From the NCBI GenBank assembly GCA_947629925.1, contig CANRFO010000024.1:1-34438 (forward strand): a stretch of DNA of 34,438 bases. Direction: 5' to 3'. This document shows, piece by piece, positions 21,522-31,161 of this stretch. Origin of the DNA: an uncultured Ruminiclostridium sp. GTDB lineage: Bacteria; Bacillota; Clostridia; Oscillospirales; Ruminococcaceae. How positions within the stretch are numbered: the stretch's first letter is position 1; each line of letters starts with the position of its first letter. The notes under the pieces were generated by a model. The model had not been told where the DNA came from, searched no databases, and saw only the letters and a list, made by a program, of their open reading frames with translations. Position numbers and translations under genes: made by a program.

Positions 21522-22400
21522 ATGACCGAATATGAAAATGCTATTGAGATAAAAGGCGTTACAAAGCACTATGAGGGCTTTACTCTTGACAGAGTGAGCT
21601 TCATCGTGCCAAAAGGCTGTATCATGGGCTTTATCGGACAGAACGGTGCAGGTAAGACCACTACGATCCGCAGTATTCTGAACATCACAAATATTGAGGA
21701 AGGAAAGATCTCACTGCTGGGGCTTGACCATCTGCAATATGAAAAGGAGATAAAGAAGCACATCGCTGTGGTGTTTGACGAGCTGCCTTTTCATGATGTG
21801 TTTAGTGCCAAGGACATGGCACGCATATTCGAGGGGCTTTATGAGGAATGGGATAATTCTGTCTATCAACAGTATCTCAAACGTTTCGGGCTGCCGCTGA
21901 AAAAGAAGATCGGGCAGTTCTCAAAAGGAATGAAGATGAAATTGCAGATCGCCTGTGCCCTTTCCCATAATGCCGAGCTGTTGATAATGGATGAGGCGAC
22001 CACGGGACTTGACCCGGTGGTGCGTGACGAAATTCTTCACATTTTTCAGGAGTATCTGCAAGACGGTGAGCGTTCTATACTGATGTCCTCGCATATTACG
22101 AGCGACCTTGAAAAAATTGCCGATATGGTAACATTCATAGACAGGGGAAAGATCCTGCTCACGGGCTATAAAGACGAGATCATCGAAAGTCACGGTATCC
22201 TGAAATGCAGTAAGGAACAGGTGAGCGAGATCGACAGCGGCGATATCGTAAGCGTGCGGTTAAATAGTTTCGGCGCAGAGGTCATGCTTTGCGACAGACA
22301 GAACGGCGCTTATAAGTATAAGGAATATCCTATTGACCCTGCAAGCCTTGATGACATCATGCTCTATCATGTTCACAAAGAAGAAGGGGAGTGGCAGTAA
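21522..22400 (+). CDS. ABC transporter ATP-binding protein
   Basis: This 292-residue protein has Walker A GQNGAGKTTT, a degenerate signature QFSKGMKMKLQ, Walker B ELLIMDEATTGLDPV and the switch His in ILMSSHITSDLEK. Residues 225-292 form a small C-terminal domain typical of exporters of the YtrB/BcrA type. It pairs with the permease that follows by a TAATG overlap. Substrate is not visible in the sequence; peptide-antibiotic or lantibiotic resistance transporters often have this three-gene layout. Confidence 0.93.
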   Translation: MTEYENAIEIKGVTKHYEGFTLDRVSFIVPKGCIMGFIGQNGAGKTTTIRSILNITNIEEGKISLLGLDHLQYEKEIKKHIAVVFDELPFHDVFSAKDMARIFEGLYEEWDNSVYQQYLKRFGLPLKKKIGQFSKGMKMKLQIACALSHNAELLIMDEATTGLDPVVRDEILHIFQEYLQDGERSILMSSHITSDLEKIADMVTFIDRGKILLTGYKDEIIESHGILKCSKEQVSEIDSGDIVSVRLNSFGAEVMLCDRQNGAYKYKEYPIDPASLDDIMLYHVHKEEGEWQ

Positions 22401-23962
22401 TGGAAAAATTTAAGTCCCTGCTTTTCCGTGAACTGCGTATCTCCCGAAAGAATATGATCATCAGATCTGTCTTACTTATCGTATTCGGACTGTTCTTTAT
22501 TGCCGGTATAAGCACTGCGAGATCAGAACCTGAATTTAACGGAATGATCGTTATCTCTGTGACAGTCTGCACTTCACTTTTCACAGGCATAATGGCTGTT
22601 TTGTTGGGGAATATGCGTACGGATACATTGAAAAGTGACATCAATACCAACTGGCTCACATATTCCTATACCGTGCCCGTGGAGCCTAAAGACCGTGCGC
22701 TCATAACGCTGACCGTCAACTGCGGTTTTACGCTCCTGCTTTTGGCGGTAGGGCTGGGCTTTACGGCGATGTACTGCGCTGTAGGGGAAACTCCGTTTTC
22801 CGTGTTGTATATAAGCGCATACGCCGTCATTTTCTCTGCTGTCACATTGTTTCATATTGTCACAGACAGATTTATCCTGCGGTCAAGAAGCTTAGCTGAG
22901 CTTAAGAGTTCAATGCTGCATATCGAGCTTGGTACGCTTGGTGCCATAATCGTTATCGTGGCGATATTCTTCGGCAAGATAAAGCATTTTCTTTTTCCTG
23001 ATAACAGCTTTCCCTTATATAAGCTGCTTGATACACTGAACGGCAAAATGCTCATCTGGCTCATACCTCTTTGTATAGTGCTGCTTTTTGCGGATTATCT
23101 CGTGATAAAAAGCTGTATGCGGTCGGCATATTCGGCAGGCAGGGACAATACCAAAGCACAGACACGGGAAAAGGAGACACTCTCCGACACTCACAGCTAT
23201 CCTACAGGATTCTTGTATAAGGAACTGAAGCAGAATCGGTTGTGTATTATCCTGACCGCCCTGATACCCTTTATCCTGCTGATATTCAATTACATGATAA
23301 TGTATGTGGGAGCAGCCGTAGACGAAAATAAGACTGTCTTTTCCGATGTTCTCGCAGGAAGCGAAAGCACGATAATCCGTTTGCTGATGATCGTCATAGG
23401 AGCATTTATTGCAAGCAGTATGATCGCAGGCATTTTCGGCGGAGATGACCGCAAGCTCTATGCGTATTTCATAGTAAGCACGCCACAGGGGGTAAGGGGG
23501 AGTATGTATTACAAATACGTCTTAGCCTTTGCAATGAACGGGCTGTTCATGGTAAGTTCAATATTTGCCGGCGGCATTTATGATACGCTGTACTATGTGA
23601 TAACAGGAAAAGAAAACACAAGTCTCAGTACACTTTACCTTGTCATCTTTTTCCTGCTGCTGGTAATATGCGCTTGGGATATCCCTTTTATGATCCGTTT
23701 CGGGCAGAAAAAGGGCAGCTATATCAAGACGGCGCTTATGCTCGGTATCTCAACTATACTGGTGGTCTCATTTGACTATCTGCCTGATCCTATCAAGGAT
23801 GAACTTATAAAGTTATTTTCTGCAGTAATGGGCGGAAAAATCAGCGATAATATGACGCTCTGTATCAGTTTTGCTCCGATATTGTGTATGGCGATGTACT
23901 ATCTTTCCTACAAGTTCTCGTGCAAACTTTTCAGGAAAGGGGTGGACGGCTATGACAAATAA
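22400..23962 (+). CDS. ABC-2-type permease
   Basis: I start at the ATG at 22400 (MEKFKSLLFRELRISR), overlapping the ATPase stop, giving 520 residues. Hydrophobic helices are visible near residues 22-40, 50-70, 100-120, 130-150, 175-195, 215-235, then in the second half near 290-310, 335-355, 380-400, 415-435 and 450-470, and a last one near 495-515. The arrangement suggests two six-helix halves in one chain. It forms the membrane part of the exporter. The last bases overlap the start of a very short frame that may be a gene remnant. Confidence 0.88.
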   Translation: MEKFKSLLFRELRISRKNMIIRSVLLIVFGLFFIAGISTARSEPEFNGMIVISVTVCTSLFTGIMAVLLGNMRTDTLKSDINTNWLTYSYTVPVEPKDRALITLTVNCGFTLLLLAVGLGFTAMYCAVGETPFSVLYISAYAVIFSAVTLFHIVTDRFILRSRSLAELKSSMLHIELGTLGAIIVIVAIFFGKIKHFLFPDNSFPLYKLLDTLNGKMLIWLIPLCIVLLFADYLVIKSCMRSAYSAGRDNTKAQTREKETLSDTHSYPTGFLYKELKQNRLCIILTALIPFILLIFNYMIMYVGAAVDENKTVFSDVLAGSESTIIRLLMIVIGAFIASSMIAGIFGGDDRKLYAYFIVSTPQGVRGSMYYKYVLAFAMNGLFMVSSIFAGGIYDTLYYVITGKENTSLSTLYLVIFFLLLVICAWDIPFMIRFGQKKGSYIKTALMLGISTILVVSFDYLPDPIKDELIKLFSAVMGGKISDNMTLCISFAPILCMAMYYLSYKFSCKLFRKGVDGYDK

Positions 23963-23996
23963 CATAGACAAGAAGCTCAAACGCAAACGGCTGTAG
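23952..23996 (+). pseudogene. Possible remnant of a third operon gene
   Basis: An ATG overlapping the permease stop opens a 14-codon frame, MTNNIDKKLKRKRL. Past the TAG the same frame reads ILLFFAFALSY before another stop. A basic stretch followed by a hydrophobic run looks like the N-terminus of a membrane protein. Nothing further is coding before the terminator at 24051. Confidence 0.3.
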
Positions 23997-24050
23997 ATTC
24001 TTCTGTTCTTTGCATTTGCTCTTAGCTATTGAAACGAATGACCGCAAGCT

Positions 24051-24094
24051 CTCAGAAACGCTCTGTAAGCGTTTCTGAGGGCTTTTTCTTTTTA
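24051..24094 (+). terminator. Terminator of the ABC operon
   Basis: CTCAGAAACGCT (24051-24062) pairs perfectly with AGCGTTTCTGAG (24068-24079) around the loop CTGTA. The stem is followed by GGGCTTTTTCTTTTT, giving a strong rho-independent terminator. Confidence 0.88.
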
Positions 24095-24913
24095 GCGGTT
24101 CTTTTTTGTGAAAAGTCGATTGTTGCCGCTTCGGCATTTTCTGAAATTTCGGCTTCCTCAATTTATCAGAAAGTCGCTTGCTATGGAAATCCCCAGACCC
24201 CTTTAAAATAGAAAAATTTCATCAAGTGCAAAATGGCTCTTATAAATATTTCTAGCAAAGTTTGAAAATCAGGTCGGGTTCCTGATTTGGCAAACGGGCG
24301 TTTGTCTGATTTTTGATTTTTCTTGAAAAATCATAAATGTATAGACAAAGGCGATGCTTGCTGTCAACTAATTGCGCTGCAGAGCATGAACAAATTTTTA
24401 AAGAATTATATTTTGCTCAAAACTGAGTATTTTAGAATTTTTTAAAAGCATAAAAATAAATTTTTGGCAGAAATACAGCATAGTTCGTTTAGGCTTAAGG
24501 TATCGCTTGCGGCTATGGTTCGGGTTTGCTGCCATTTGATCTGCATAAAAATGAAAGCGTGTGTTTTCTGCAACTGACACTCTGAATTAAAGAGGTGATT
24601 TGGATAATAGACGTTTGCCTATGATTTTATTACTGTATGTTTATGGTACCAAAAGAATTATCAGCTATGAAATGTGAAGCTGTTATAACTGTTCAATATT
24701 TATATCCTACAAAGTCGGCAGTATATCGTAAATCGTTTAAGTCGAATTGTTGCGGTTTCCATATCATTATTTATGTATGCAAGTTTTACAATATGGCATT
24801 ATATCAAATCCCTCAACTTTTATTTCTCCTGATTATCCGTGTATTCAAATATATGCTTGTTTATATATATAAAGAAAATGAAAAACATCGGCATTCCCCA
24901 TCGACCGCATTTG
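24095..24913. other. Gene-poor stretch with small hairpins
   Basis: No convincing gene is visible in these roughly 820 bases. Small inverted repeats are AAATCAGG/CCTGATTT (24266-24273, 24281-24288), CAAACG/CGTTTG (24291-24304) and GATTTTTC/GAAAAATC (24315-24332). A TTG frame with a good GAGGTGAT site at 24600-24680 would encode 26 residues (MDNRRLPMILLLYVYG...), which could be a decayed gene start. The stretch marks the change from the mid-GC ABC cassette to the AT-rich island. Confidence 0.5.
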
Positions 24914-24942
24914 TTGCATTTTGACGAAAAATGTGATATAAT
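24914..24942 (+). promoter_or_regulatory. Promoter of the GTPase-ATPase-toxin operon
   Basis: TGATATAAT at 24934-24942 is an extended -10 box (TGnTATAAT). TTGCAT at 24914-24919 lies 17 bases upstream as a weak -35. TTGACG at 24921 is a better -35 match but only 10 bases away. The next start codon is about 50 bases downstream. Confidence 0.6.
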
Positions 24943-24990
24943 TAAATAAAATATTTGTCAATTGACACTATACGGAGAGGTTTGATAGCT

Positions 24991-27564
24991 ATGACGATAA
25001 AAATAATCAGTAATCCTTATACAAGAGAGATCAGATTTCTTACATTCAAAGAACAATCACAGAAGTGGGAAGATATAAAAGAAGGAAATGTAAACAGCCG
25101 ACTTAGAGAGGATGAATCGGGACGGAATTTTCTGCCATTCCACATTAAGGAAATTATCGACACAATTATTGCAGAATATTACATAACAGATGGTGAAAAA
25201 ATACAAATCCAATTTGAAGGAACACAGGACGAATATACTGAGGTTGAAAATGTTTGTAAGGAAGATGATGTTAAGGATAAAATTATACTTTCCCGAACAC
25301 ATACTATCTTGGAAAATGCACGAATTATTTTCGAGCCGATAAAAGAAATCTTTGCAAAAGTTCAACCTGTCATTGAGAAAATCGTAAAGGATGATAAGGC
25401 TGTTTGCAAGGACCTGAACAAAGTTTCCGACGCTCTCAATTATATTATACCGATATGTGTATTTGGAAATTACAGCGCCGGCAAATCTACGTTCATTAAC
25501 GCTCTGATTGGCGCAGAAGTTTTGCCGAGTGGCGGTGATCCTGTCACTGCAAAGGTGTATAAAATTGAACGCTCAAAATATCCCGATAACGCAAAAGTCA
25601 GATTTTCATACAAGAACGAAGAATTTGAAATTCTTTTTGAAGGAACAGATTATCACTTGCTGAAAGGGAATGCTGAAAATGAACTTATACAGGATATTTT
25701 CAATGCAATAAAGGAAAGCAAGGCAACTGATATGAATGCTTTTGTCAGCATTGCCCTCGAACTTATCAACGGATATGAGAAAAAGGATAATGACGATATT
25801 GTCATCAGCAATGTTATTGAACTTGAAATACCATTCTCGAAAAGCGGTATTTTTGGGCAATCGTATAACAATTTCGTTATTTTTGACACCCCCGGTTCTA
25901 ACTCAGAATCTAATATTGAACACACGAAAGTTCTTGAAGAAGCGCTTGAAGGATTCTCAAACGGCATTCCTGTGTGGATCTCTACATATGAATCTATTGA
26001 CAGCACTGATAACGCAAGTCTTTGCGAAAAAATTCTTGACATAAAAGCTTTGGATAAGCGTTTTACGATGATTATTCTGAACAAGGCTGACGGCTCTGAT
26101 TTAGACGAAGGAGGATTTTCAGAAAAGAAGAAACAAGAAATTCTTGAATACAGTTCCGTCGAAAAGATGTACGCAAGCGGAATTTATTTTGTATCGTCAA
26201 TCATGGGGCTTGGTGCAAAGAACAACGGCGTACTTGTTGATAAGCACTACCGTAAAATATATCGCTCTCAGCAGGAAATGTATAACGACCCTGAAGATGA
26301 GGACTATGCTACACTTTATATTTATAACATTATGCCGTACCAGATAAAGAAAAATGCAGAAAAATATTCTGCTGATTGTCCTAATCTTATTTATGCAAAC
26401 AGCGGCTTGTACTGTGTAGAACAAGAAATGGAAAATTTTGCAAGTAAACATGCTGCATATAACAAGTGCCAGATGGTATATATTTTTTTAAAAGATGTCA
26501 TAGAGGAAACTGACAGACGAATTGTATCCAGAACAGAGTCGTTGAAGCATACTCGTGAAGTAAGACGCAGGGAACTTGAAAGTGCAAAAGCTATTTTAAT
26601 TGATAGCCTGAACAAAAAAGCAGCTGACTCTGAATATGAATTTGACAAGGAATCAAGAGCATTTGTAAAATCCTTTGTGTCCGCTAATCTTAACTTTCGT
26701 TACGAAGTAGAAGAGCTGGAAAACATAACGGAAAATTTGCATAAGCAGAATGTTGAAGAACGCCATTTTTCTATTCAGGAACAAGGATATGAAGACTCAC
26801 TAAGAAAAATTTCTTCTAACACCAAGAAAAATATTAAGGAAATATTCAAAGGCGAAGGAAAATTTTTTGATAAACTCGTAAAAATGAAAGATGATTTTGT
26901 TCATGACCATACTGCATTAAAGGAAAGCGAATGTGAAAAAGCTCTTGCTGAAAAGGCAATTGACAAGGAAACATCTGATGAACTTTTAGAAATTGTTATT
27001 GAGCAGTACAAAAAGAATGTTATTCTTGCACAGGAAACACTCAATAATTCTATAAAGGAACACTGGTTACAGCATGCACAGTCACTTAGAAATATTCTGA
27101 TAGAAATTATTACCGGCTCAGATACACTTTCTTCTGCGCAGCAAGAGGAATTATCAAATATTATTATGAGTTATCAGCCTTTATCATTTAATGACGATGC
27201 TGACAGCATTTTCATCAAGGCGAGATTCTTAAAGGGCAACATTTTTGGTTTCCGTTTGATAGATGATGAAAAGCTGAACATAAAGAAACTTACCCGCAGC
27301 TATAACGAAAAAATTGCAAAGACTATTTCAGAAATCTCAGCCGAAATGAATGCAAGCTGTTACAGCAGTTTCCGTGTCTGGAAAGAAAATCTTTCCGCTG
27401 CTATTGAGGAAAATATCACAGAATATAATCCGCAGCTCAGAGATATGTCTTATATGATTAAGGAGGAAACCGAAAAAATAGCTGAACTTGAAGATAATCA
27501 GTCTACAATTAAGCACTCATTAAACGCTATCGAAGAGCTGATGTCTTGGAGAACACTTGATTAA
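24991..27564 (+). CDS. Dynamin-like large GTPase
   Basis: The start is the ATG at 24991, with GGAGAGG ten bases upstream. The 857-residue protein has about 150 residues of unrecognised N-terminal domain before the GTPase. G1 is VFGNYSAGKST (158-167), the G2 Thr is in DPVTAKV, G3 is FDTPGSNS (299-305) and G4 is LNKADGSD (363-370). From about 490 to the end it is mainly helical and charged, as expected of a dynamin stalk or bundle. No transmembrane helix is evident, so membrane contact would be through the helical region. Bacterial dynamin-like proteins remodel or guard membranes. It is the first gene of a four-gene operon, 12 bases before the ATPase. Confidence 0.88.
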   Translation: MTIKIISNPYTREIRFLTFKEQSQKWEDIKEGNVNSRLREDESGRNFLPFHIKEIIDTIIAEYYITDGEKIQIQFEGTQDEYTEVENVCKEDDVKDKIILSRTHTILENARIIFEPIKEIFAKVQPVIEKIVKDDKAVCKDLNKVSDALNYIIPICVFGNYSAGKSTFINALIGAEVLPSGGDPVTAKVYKIERSKYPDNAKVRFSYKNEEFEILFEGTDYHLLKGNAENELIQDIFNAIKESKATDMNAFVSIALELINGYEKKDNDDIVISNVIELEIPFSKSGIFGQSYNNFVIFDTPGSNSESNIEHTKVLEEALEGFSNGIPVWISTYESIDSTDNASLCEKILDIKALDKRFTMIILNKADGSDLDEGGFSEKKKQEILEYSSVEKMYASGIYFVSSIMGLGAKNNGVLVDKHYRKIYRSQQEMYNDPEDEDYATLYIYNIMPYQIKKNAEKYSADCPNLIYANSGLYCVEQEMENFASKHAAYNKCQMVYIFLKDVIEETDRRIVSRTESLKHTREVRRRELESAKAILIDSLNKKAADSEYEFDKESRAFVKSFVSANLNFRYEVEELENITENLHKQNVEERHFSIQEQGYEDSLRKISSNTKKNIKEIFKGEGKFFDKLVKMKDDFVHDHTALKESECEKALAEKAIDKETSDELLEIVIEQYKKNVILAQETLNNSIKEHWLQHAQSLRNILIEIITGSDTLSSAQQEELSNIIMSYQPLSFNDDADSIFIKARFLKGNIFGFRLIDDEKLNIKKLTRSYNEKIAKTISEISAEMNASCYSSFRVWKENLSAAIEENITEYNPQLRDMSYMIKEETEKIAELEDNQSTIKHSLNAIEELMSWRTLD

Positions 27565-27576
27565 AAGGAGATATTT

Positions 27577-30500
27577 ATGGGAATAAAAAATATCGTTAAA
27601 CGAATAGGCGACAAAGCCGGAGACAAAGTTGCAAAGCTTTCTTCACTAAGTCCGGGGCAGGTTGCAGAAGTACAGCTTAAGCGTGAGGAATATCTCCTTG
27701 AAAAGCCTAATCCTGATGACGAGCTTGCAGTAGATACAACTTGGCGAATGATGGCGGCATGCAGCGTTGAAATTTTCAATGCCTATCTGCCGCAAATCAA
27801 GGAACTTTACCTTCCTGTTCAGGAAACTGCCGAATATCCTGAAAAATTCAACCCTGACCACAATATCCGCTACTTCAATATTACAAAATGGGTGCAGGAC
27901 AAAAAGGAAAACTCACTTGAAAAGCTCGTTAATGTCTACGCTGTTCTTTCAAATGAAAACTGTAACATAGCATTGGTATTCAACAGAACGCAGAAAGGTA
28001 CAGATGTGTATCTTGCTGTGGTGAATACTGATAATGCAGACAATAATGTAAATACAAATTCATATAAAAACAGGCTGATTGAGGCTATACGAGGGAATTT
28101 CCCGGGCGCTGAATGGAGCAATGAAGGCATGGGCATTATTCCTTGTATGAAAAATGACAGGGCATATTCTGTTGCTACTGCATCCAATATTCCGACTGAA
28201 AAATCTGAAAAATTCATAAGCCAGACTATTGAAAAGCTTCTTGACGGTATCATACCTACAGAAAAGAAAAATGAATATACTATCATTCTTCTTGCAACAC
28301 CAATTCAAGATGTGGAAGAACGCAAGCTGAAGCTTTGCGAACTTTATTCGGGCATGGCTCCGTATGCTTCATGGCAGACAAATTTTACATATACTGAAAA
28401 TATGGCTCATGGTTCATCTGCGACAGTAGGTGTAAATATAGGAGCAAGCGCCGGCGTTCAAAACGGGCAGAACAGTTCTATTACAGATTCTACCGCAGAT
28501 ACTGTGAATGAATCAACTACCGAAACAGAGTCACATTCTGATTCTTTATCAAGAAGTGAAGCAGTTGCAAATTCTGAGAGTAATGCTCACACAGATGGAA
28601 CTAACAGCAGCAGCACCACAAATGAAAGCTCTACCCACACAGACGGGACAAACAATACGCATACAGACAATTCCGGCAGCAGTGATAGTGTAGGGGCAAG
28701 TATTGGAGTAGGTCCTGTTGGAGGAAATTATGGTCACGCTTGGATTCAAGGGTCATCGGACGCTGCAGGCACTTCTGTATCCGACGCACTTACCAAAGGC
28801 ATTTCCGAAACTCTCGGAGAAACTGCTTCCGATACTTTAACCAAAGGAATAACAAACTCTTTATCCAAAACTGTTGCTCAGACCACAGGAACTGCTGTCG
28901 CAAATACGCTTGGCAAGGCTGTTACTAAGGCAATGGCAGCCACAAGCGGTATATCAAAAGCGGTTAATTTCGGAGCAAATTTCGGGGCAAATTTTGCCCG
29001 TTCTTCGACAGTTACCGCTATGATAGGTAAAAATGAAGGTATTACGCAGAATTTCACCAATTTCAATATAAAGCACGCTTTAGAGCTTCTTGAAAATCAG
29101 ATGAAACGTCTCGAACAGAGTACGGCTCTTGGAATGTGGGATTTTGCTGCCTATGTACTCAGCGAAGATTACGATATCGCGAATAACGTTGCACATTCTT
29201 ATCTTGCACTGACACTTGGTAATGAGTCTTATATGTCAAAATCTGCTGTAAATGTATGGAAAGGCAATGTTGAAGAAGAGCAGGATGCTGCAAAGGAAAT
29301 CGTCGGATATATCCGCCAGCTTCGTCATCCCGTTTTCGCTCTCAACGCTGAGCTTATTAAAGAGGACAGAGCATATAATGTATATCCGTCCATTGTAAAT
29401 GCAACAACAAGTCTTTCGGGTAAAGAGCTTGCCTATTCGCTCAACTTTCCTCAAAGATCAGTCGCAGGACTTCCCGTATTAGAATGTGCAGAATTCGGCC
29501 GCAATGTTGTTACATATAATGATACGACAAGCCAAAAAGAGAAAATTGAGCTTGGCTCAATATTTCATATGCACCATGAGGAAAATAATACAGTTGCTCT
29601 TGAAAAGAATTCTCTTGCTTCGCATACCTTTATTACAGGTTCGACCGGGTCAGGAAAATCAAATACAGTATACACAATACTTGACAAAGCTAGAAAATAC
29701 GGGACAAAATTTCTTGTTATTGAGCCTGCAAAAGGAGAATATAAACATATTTTCGGCAATTGCAAAGATGTATCTGTTTATAGTACAAACGCTGACATTT
29801 CGCCGCTTCTCAGAATAAATCCATTCTCATTTCCAAAAGGTATACATATTCTTGAACATTTGGACAGGCTTGTTGAAATCTTTAATGTATGCTGGCCGAT
29901 GTATGCGGCTATGCCTGCTGTACTCAAGAACGCCATTGAAAAATCCTATGAAGATTGTGGTTGGAATTTAACAGAGTCCGTGAACGACTATGGCGATAAT
30001 CTTTATCCACAGTTCTCCGATGTCGCACGAAATGTCAAGGCAATTATCGACAGCAGTGAATACGACACGGAAAATAAGGGCGCATACAAGGGGTCGCTTC
30101 TCACAAGACTTAATTCCCTTACAAACGGCATAAATGGTCTTATTTTTACAACCGATGAGCTTTCTATGAAAGCTCTCTTCGATGAGAATGTAATTGTAGA
30201 TTTAAGTCGTGTGGGGTCAAGTGAAACAAAGTCGCTGATTATGGGTATGCTTGTATTGAAATTACAGGAATACCGCATTATTCAAGGCAATATGAATGCT
30301 CCTTTGAAACACATCACTGTTCTTGAAGAAGCACATAATCTTTTAAGACGTACCTCCACTGAACAGATTTCTGAATCAGCTGATCTTCTTGGCAAGAGTG
30401 TTGAAATGATTTCAAATGCAATAGCCGAAATGCGCACTTATGGTGAAGGCTTTATCATTGCAGATCAGTCGCCTGCGCTTTTGGATATGGCAGCTATTAG

Positions 30501-31161
30501 AAACACTAACACAAAAATTATTATGCGGCTTCCCGATATTATCGATAGAGAGCTTGTGGGCAAAGCAGCAAATCTTGATGAAAATCAGATTGTTGAACTC
30601 GCAAAACTCCCTTGCGGTGTTGCTGCTGTTTATCAGAATGAATGGATACAGCCTGTTCTTTGCAAAGTTGGAAAATTTGATACGCCAAATACTCAATACA
30701 AATATCGGCGTGAAAAGAATGTAAAGGCAGATGCTAAAACTGACGATATGGTGAAGATTGCAGAGCTTTTAAGCAATGGTACAAAGATGAGCCGTGAAGC
30801 TGTTCTTACAGATATTCTTCCGATACTCAAAGAAAATGATATTAAAGCTTCAGTGCAGATCGCAGTTGCAAAGCAGCTTGAAAATCCACCTAAGGAGCCT
30901 CGCATGACAAAACTTGCACCGATTATGTCTACGTTGTTCCCAAAGGTAAAATCTGCTGTTATTTCTGCATACAACGATAATCATGATGCCTCTGAGTGGA
31001 CAGCCCGTGCGGAAGAAGCACTTTTAAACAATCTGCTGAATGAAATCAGCGACAGAACACGCAGAGATATTATTCAAGCTGTCATTACTGATTATATTTA
31101 TATTGAACTCGGCAATCAGGCTGATATGAACAAATGGGCCGAGAATGGAGGTTTACGATAA
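27577..31161 (+). CDS. HerA/FtsK-like ring ATPase with Ser/Thr-rich insert
   Basis: This 1194-residue protein has AAGGAG seven bases before its ATG. Residues 1 to about 275 form an unrecognised domain. About 280-480 is an extraordinary Ser/Thr/Asn/Gly/Ala-rich region with repeats such as HTDGTN and SDALTKGIS-like units. The P-loop ATPase core follows: Walker A GSTGSGKSN (688-696), IEPAKGEYKHIFG, Walker B ITVLEEAHN (913-921), the sensor-like GFIIADQSPALLD and IMRLPDIIDRELVGKAANLD, as in HerA/VirB4-like translocases. Such ATPases form hexamers that pump DNA or protein. It overlaps the toxin gene by one base (TAATG). It is not a normal FtsK (no TM domain, no gamma domain). Confidence 0.85.
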   Translation: MGIKNIVKRIGDKAGDKVAKLSSLSPGQVAEVQLKREEYLLEKPNPDDELAVDTTWRMMAACSVEIFNAYLPQIKELYLPVQETAEYPEKFNPDHNIRYFNITKWVQDKKENSLEKLVNVYAVLSNENCNIALVFNRTQKGTDVYLAVVNTDNADNNVNTNSYKNRLIEAIRGNFPGAEWSNEGMGIIPCMKNDRAYSVATASNIPTEKSEKFISQTIEKLLDGIIPTEKKNEYTIILLATPIQDVEERKLKLCELYSGMAPYASWQTNFTYTENMAHGSSATVGVNIGASAGVQNGQNSSITDSTADTVNESTTETESHSDSLSRSEAVANSESNAHTDGTNSSSTTNESSTHTDGTNNTHTDNSGSSDSVGASIGVGPVGGNYGHAWIQGSSDAAGTSVSDALTKGISETLGETASDTLTKGITNSLSKTVAQTTGTAVANTLGKAVTKAMAATSGISKAVNFGANFGANFARSSTVTAMIGKNEGITQNFTNFNIKHALELLENQMKRLEQSTALGMWDFAAYVLSEDYDIANNVAHSYLALTLGNESYMSKSAVNVWKGNVEEEQDAAKEIVGYIRQLRHPVFALNAELIKEDRAYNVYPSIVNATTSLSGKELAYSLNFPQRSVAGLPVLECAEFGRNVVTYNDTTSQKEKIELGSIFHMHHEENNTVALEKNSLASHTFITGSTGSGKSNTVYTILDKARKYGTKFLVIEPAKGEYKHIFGNCKDVSVYSTNADISPLLRINPFSFPKGIHILEHLDRLVEIFNVCWPMYAAMPAVLKNAIEKSYEDCGWNLTESVNDYGDNLYPQFSDVARNVKAIIDSSEYDTENKGAYKGSLLTRLNSLTNGINGLIFTTDELSMKALFDENVIVDLSRVGSSETKSLIMGMLVLKLQEYRIIQGNMNAPLKHITVLEEAHNLLRRTSTEQISESADLLGKSVEMISNAIAEMRTYGEGFIIADQSPALLDMAAIRNTNTKIIMRLPDIIDRELVGKAANLDENQIVELAKLPCGVAAVYQNEWIQPVLCKVGKFDTPNTQYKYRREKNVKADAKTDDMVKIAELLSNGTKMSREAVLTDILPILKENDIKASVQIAVAKQLENPPKEPRMTKLAPIMSTLFPKVKSAVISAYNDNHDASEWTARAEEALLNNLLNEISDRTRRDIIQAVITDYIYIELGNQADMNKWAENGGLR

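Noticed and set aside
24398-24580. 60-codon minus-strand frame in the spacer
   Set aside because: No recognisable ribosome site or family; likely chance in AT-rich DNA.
24637-24924. 95-codon plus-strand frame before the GTPase gene
   Set aside because: No ribosome site, odd composition, and it runs into the promoter of the next operon.
28508-28928. Short frames inside the Ser/Thr-rich part of the ATPase
   Set aside because: They are shadows of a repetitive coding region; the main frame is uninterrupted.
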